Shown: one piece after another, positions 60,879 through 64,000 of the stretch
How the letters are laid out: every line of letters starts with the position of its first letter
How positions within the stretch are numbered: the stretch's first letter is position 1
Assembly (NCBI GenBank): GCA_947084935.1
Contig: CAMTUH010000006.1
Span: 129,923 to 193,922, forward strand
Reading direction: 5' to 3'
Length of the DNA stretch: 64,000 nt
Origin: CAMTUH01 sp947084935
Lineage (GTDB): Bacteria > Pseudomonadota > Gammaproteobacteria > Coxiellales > Coxiellaceae
The notes under the pieces: model-generated
Told to the model about the DNA's origin: nothing
Databases searched by the model: none
What the model saw: only the letters and a program-made list of their open reading frames with translations
Translations under genes and position numbers: made by a program

Positions 60879-62068
60879 GGCATTAACGCATGATGCTCGT
60901 GCCGCGGATACGCAAATCGAAGCACCAAATAACCTAAAATTCCCGACAAAAACGAACCCACCAGAACCCCTAATCGAACCATCGCGGGATAAGTATCTCC
61001 GACGCTCCCAAATGCTAACGTACCGATAAATAAACTCATCGTAAACCCAACACCCGCAACTAAACTGATTCCATAAATACCGCGCCAATTACCGCCGTGC
61101 GGCATGCGTGCTATATGAAGTTTTATGCCCAACCACGAAGCCAATCCAATTCCAATCTGTTTGCCGACAAACAAACCGAGCGCAATCCCGAGCGTGACTG
61201 GGCTGAACAGCTCGTCAAAACGAATTCCCGCAAACGATACCCCTGCATTTGCAAAAGCAAAAAGAGGCAACACGCCAAAAGCCACCCAGGGATGAAGTTT
61301 GTGCTCCAAATTTCGCAGAGGAGACACGTCTAGTTTTCTGGAGTCACGAATCGGAATCGCAAACGCGAGCACAATTCCCGATAAAGTCGCGTGCACACCC
61401 GATTTCAACGCGCACAACCATAACGCAATACCCACTAAAGCGTAGGGGATTATCGACATTACCTTCAAGCGATTGAGAATAAACAACACCACGATTAAGC
61501 CCACACCCAGGAGTAGCAAAATGAAGTAAATATGTTTCGTATAGAAAATCGCAATAACAATAATTGCCCCGATGTCGTCAAAAATTGCCAGCGCCATTAA
61601 AAATATTTTCATCGCTACAGGAATACGTGTTCGCAACAAAGAAAGAATTCCGAGAGAAAAGGCGATATCGGTTGCCGTAGGAATGGCCCATCCACGCAGC
61701 GCAGCCGAATTTCCCCAATTCAGCGCAACGTAAATCACCGCTGGAATCAGCATCCCCCCTAAAGCTGCGATGGCCGGAAGAGCCGCTTTAGCAAAACTGT
61801 TTAATTCTCCCTCAAACATTTCGCGCTTGATTTCAAGGCCCACGAGCAAAAAGAAAACCGTCATTAATCCATCGTTGATCCATAACAACAGTGGTTTGGA
61901 TACCTGAAAAATACCAAACTGTAACGTCAACGGGGTATTAAAAAACGACTCATAATAAACCCGCCAGGGGGTATTGGTAACGACCAACGCAAGCAAGGCC
62001 GTGATGAATAAAATAACGCCACCGGAGCTTTCAAGCTTGATGAATTCCCGCAGCGTTCGAAACGGCAA
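60875..62068 (-). CDS. nhaA: Na+/H+ antiporter NhaA
   Basis: 397 aa, twelve membrane segments, near the E. coli length (388). The ion-binding Asp pair is in ALAIFDDIGAIIVIAIFY; IPTATDIAFSLGILSLL and GLEIKREMFEGEL are also family blocks. It expels Na+ or Li+ for protons and adjusts cytoplasmic pH. The first residues carry the usual amphipathic segment (FIKLESSGGVILF). A hairpin at 62095-62133 lies in its leader. Confidence 0.97.
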   Translation of the reverse strand: MPFRTLREFIKLESSGGVILFITALLALVVTNTPWRVYYESFFNTPLTLQFGIFQVSKPLLLWINDGLMTVFFLLVGLEIKREMFEGELNSFAKAALPAIAALGGMLIPAVIYVALNWGNSAALRGWAIPTATDIAFSLGILSLLRTRIPVAMKIFLMALAIFDDIGAIIVIAIFYTKHIYFILLLLGVGLIVVLFILNRLKVMSIIPYALVGIALWLCALKSGVHATLSGIVLAFAIPIRDSRKLDVSPLRNLEHKLHPWVAFGVLPLFAFANAGVSFAGIRFDELFSPVTLGIALGLFVGKQIGIGLASWLGIKLHIARMPHGGNWRGIYGISLVAGVGFTMSLFIGTLAFGSVGDTYPAMVRLGVLVGSFLSGILGYLVLRFAYPRHEHHALMP

Positions 62069-62094
62069 ATCAAACTCCTTGGGTCATTAGGATA

Positions 62095-62133
62095 CCCGCA
62101 TCCGAGGAAGCCTCACGCTTCTTTGAATGCGGG
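62095..62133. repeat. Hairpin between the holin-like gene and nhaA
   Basis: CCCGCAT (62095-62101) pairs with ATGCGGG (62127-62133), and GAAGC (62107-62111) with GCTTC (62117-62121). It follows the holin-like stop and precedes nhaA on the minus strand. No clear T-run, so termination is possible but not shown. Confidence 0.55.
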
Positions 62134-62146
62134 CTGATGATAAAGG

Positions 62147-62452
62147 TTATACCGCGCTACCGCCCATGCTTTCGCCTGTACCACATTTTTTGCCACAGCT
62201 GCAGCAATTGTAGATAGCAGCGAAAATTACACCGGCAATGAAGAGATCCACGAACCCCCAAATAGCGCCAATAATCGTTCCCCAAAACGTGGGTTGATAA
62301 CCCACATAAACAGAACCAATAACAGCAACCATTTGCGCACCCCAACCCGACCACCAGGATACCCATCCTAAAACGAGTAACCCAATCGCCCACGTGATGC
62401 CAGCGGCTAAACCCAATGAGGCAACACCGAGGCGATGATGATTATGTGACAT
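62147..62452 (-). CDS. Small two-span membrane protein of the type labelled 'bacteriophage holin' in Legionellales
   Basis: 101 aa. Two or three membrane segments at about 10-32, 38-50 and 58-80 with many Gly and Trp residues, and the GYQPTFWGTIIGAIWGFVDLF core. A very similar pattern occurs in Legionella proteins automatically named bacteriophage holin, but no phage gene is nearby. The N-terminus is His-rich and the C-terminus has CCSCGKKCG, a possible metal site. Role unknown. The 150 bases upstream of it to 62603 show no gene. Confidence 0.75.
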   Translation of the reverse strand: MSHNHHRLGVASLGLAAGITWAIGLLVLGWVSWWSGWGAQMVAVIGSVYVGYQPTFWGTIIGAIWGFVDLFIAGVIFAAIYNCCSCGKKCGTGESMGGSAV

Positions 62453-62603
62453 AGCATTCTCCTTTGCATAACTATTTCCAATAACACCACGAAATTATAC
62501 CGATATTTTTCAAGCGATTCCAGAAGTCTCTCCGAGCTAGACAACGGGAAACTGTTGTGTCTATGATAAACATGCTCAAGTTTGCAACAGCTGGCATTAT
62601 TTT

Positions 62604-63842
62604 ATGGACATCTATGCGATCGGCTCTATCATTTTATCTCTTGCAGTCTTAATCACCTATATCAACCACCACTTTATTCATCTGCAAAGCACCATCGCTA
62701 TTATGTGTGGATCACTATTTCTCTCGGTAATATTGCTGATTTTGCAACACACTGGGCTTGCCAACGTCGCCACCGCCGTGGAAAGCCTCGTCAGGAACAT
62801 CGATTTCCCCAACGTATTATTAAAAGGCATGCTCAGCTTCTTGCTTTTCGCCGGAGCATTAACGATTGATCTGCGTCTTTTAAAAAGCAAAAAATGGGAA
62901 ATCGGGACTCTCGCATCAATCAGCACCATCGCTTCCACGTTCATCGTCGGCACGTTGATTTATTATTTGATGCCCTTACTGAACATACAATTACCGTACT
63001 TGTACTGTTTGCTGTTTGGCGCATTGATTTCCCCCACGGATCCGATCGCAGTATTAGCTACCTTCAAAGAAGTCGGCGCCCCCAAGCGACTGGAGATTTG
63101 CGTTGCCGGTGAGGCTTTATTTAACGATGGCGTTGGAATCGTGATTTTCATCACCTTGTACGCGCTTGCGTTTCAACACACACCCATCACCTTCTCACAC
63201 ATTACGCTTTTGTTTTTCAAGCAGGCCTTTGGTGGCATTGCTTATGGAATCATATTAGGTTGGATCACCAACCGACTCCTTCATCCGATTCGCGATCACG
63301 GCATTGCCATTCTGCTCACGTTAGGCGTGGTAACGGGGGGTTACAGTTTCGCGCTCTGGCTTAATATTTCGGGTCCCTTAGCGATGGTTGTTACTGGAAT
63401 CTTAGTGGGCAATCAAATTCGATCGCACGAAAAGACCGTAAGCCCCGAAGTCATTATGGTCTTTTGGGAAGTGATCGACGAGCTCTTAAATGCAGTTTTA
63501 TTTTTATTGATTGGCTTTGAGCTCTTACTGGTACAAGTCCACGGATTACAAATCCTTGCCATGATTTGCGCCATTCCAATCGTGCTCCTGGTTCGCCTGC
63601 TTACCGTTGCGGCACCCATGCAGCTCATTCAATTCAAACGAACGCAAGCGCCGTACACCATTACCATTTTGACGTGGGGCGGGTTGCGGGGCGGCCTAGC
63701 GGTGGCCTTAGCCCTTTCATTGCCACCCAGCGACTATCGAACGTTCATTCTGGCTATGACTTACGGCGTGGTGGCTTTTTCGATCATTGCGCAAGGCCTC
63801 ACCATCAAACCACTGGCCAAATTAGCTAATCGCATAGGCTAG
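62604..63842 (+). CDS. CPA1-family Na+/H+ antiporter
   Basis: 412 aa with about twelve membrane segments. The ion-site region ALISPTDPIAVLATFKEVGAP and CVAGEALFNDGVGIVIFITL are typical of NhaP/YjcE-type monovalent cation:proton antiporters; TWGGLRGGLAVALALSLP is the other family block. No long C-terminal regulatory domain is present, unlike NhaP2. It is the second antiporter within 2 kb, after nhaA. Cation choice (Na+ or K+) is unknown. Confidence 0.9.
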   Translation: MDIYAIGSIILSLAVLITYINHHFIHLQSTIAIMCGSLFLSVILLILQHTGLANVATAVESLVRNIDFPNVLLKGMLSFLLFAGALTIDLRLLKSKKWEIGTLASISTIASTFIVGTLIYYLMPLLNIQLPYLYCLLFGALISPTDPIAVLATFKEVGAPKRLEICVAGEALFNDGVGIVIFITLYALAFQHTPITFSHITLLFFKQAFGGIAYGIILGWITNRLLHPIRDHGIAILLTLGVVTGGYSFALWLNISGPLAMVVTGILVGNQIRSHEKTVSPEVIMVFWEVIDELLNAVLFLLIGFELLLVQVHGLQILAMICAIPIVLLVRLLTVAAPMQLIQFKRTQAPYTITILTWGGLRGGLAVALALSLPPSDYRTFILAMTYGVVAFSIIAQGLTIKPLAKLANRIG

Positions 63843-63845
63843 GAA

Positions 63846-64000
63846 GGGGTGTTATGAAGCGCAAATAAAGCGCAGGGCGAAGCGGAACTCGCATGAAGCA
63901 AAGCTTCATGCCCGCTGAGCGCCCGAGCCAACGATGGCGAGGGCAGCTTGCAAGCGAAGCATGGAATGCGTAGCGCCGCAAGGGCCAAAGCCCGACGAGC
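63846..64000. repeat. Family B element copy 2, running off the window edge
   Basis: Bases 63846-63876 match 6050-6080 at 30 of 31 positions and 63990-64000 match 6089-6099 exactly. Between the matches, this copy has about 113 bases against eight in copy 1. That insert has a 9-bp hairpin (63891-63899 with 63903-63911). It begins four bases past the antiporter stop codon. No gene is seen in this last stretch. Confidence 0.75.

Noticed and set aside
62147..62452. Phage lysis gene
   Set aside because: No phage structural, lysin or integrase gene is near, and the protein resembles Legionellales proteins that merely carry a holin label.
1..64000. tRNA, rRNA or CRISPR loci
   Set aside because: Reading through the intergenic spaces showed no cloverleaf with a TTCRA loop, no rRNA core and no regularly spaced direct repeats.

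Overview
The window reads as chromosome of a gammaproteobacterium, most likely order Legionellales and probably a Coxiella relative. The core genes are gammaproteobacterial in sequence and order: rppH-ptsP-lgt-thyA, yibN-grxC-secB-gpsA beside gpmI-envC-ctp, lepA-lepB-rnc-era-recO-pdxJ, and aspS-yebC-ruvCAB-tolQR. A small holin-like membrane protein and an acidic-tailed effector-like orphan fit Legionellales. The species is an inference from reading, not a database result. No tRNA, rRNA or CRISPR array was seen.

Layout. 1-1245: NfeD/ClpP-class membrane protease, cut by the window edge. 1479-4255: cysS-gltX. A 27-bp palindrome then separates gltX from lpxH (4486-5217). 5221-11153: minus-strand run lepA-lepB-rnc-era-recO-pdxJ, interrupted by palindromic repeats. 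11213-12662: a decayed IS200-type transposase tail and an orphan 374-aa gene that looks like a secreted effector. 12670-16643: CPH-type copper P-type ATPase, short tilS, accA. 16721-17509: ZIP-family metal transporter. 17579-23806: complete type I secretion set (ABC, HlyD-type adaptor, TolC-type outer-membrane protein) facing an RTX protein with a LapA-like retention module. 23907-25489: trhO and an SDR dehydrogenase. 25632-29507: AT-richer accessory patch with a broken VOC gene, a class D beta-lactamase, an AbiE type IV toxin-antitoxin pair and a GNAT acetyltransferase.

29508-41688: housekeeping genes for phospholipid precursor, Sec export, redox, glycolysis, cell division hydrolase control, thymidylate, lipoprotein maturation, nitrogen-PTS and mRNA decapping. 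41689-46020: nrdAB with a well-formed control region (DnaA box, sigma-70 promoter, two NrdR-like boxes 31 bp apart). 46034-55070: FmdB, DUF502, a membrane protein, aspS, yebC, ruvCAB, an MFS carrier, tolQR. tolQR is not followed by tolA but by a 664-aa multi-membrane orphan (55345-57339). 57308-63842: L,D-transpeptidase, YihY, WrbA-like flavoprotein, ZapE, NhaA, the holin-like protein and a CPA1 antiporter.

Themes: envelope building and division (lpxH, lgt, EnvC, Ctp, Ldt, TolQR, ZapE), nucleotide and DNA metabolism (thyA, nrdAB, ruvCAB), ion and metal handling (CopB-type, ZIP, two Na+/H+ antiporters), and a probable surface-protein export route. Intergenic spaces hold several families of palindromic repeats. 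Two of these recur far apart in the window and look like small non-autonomous elements.
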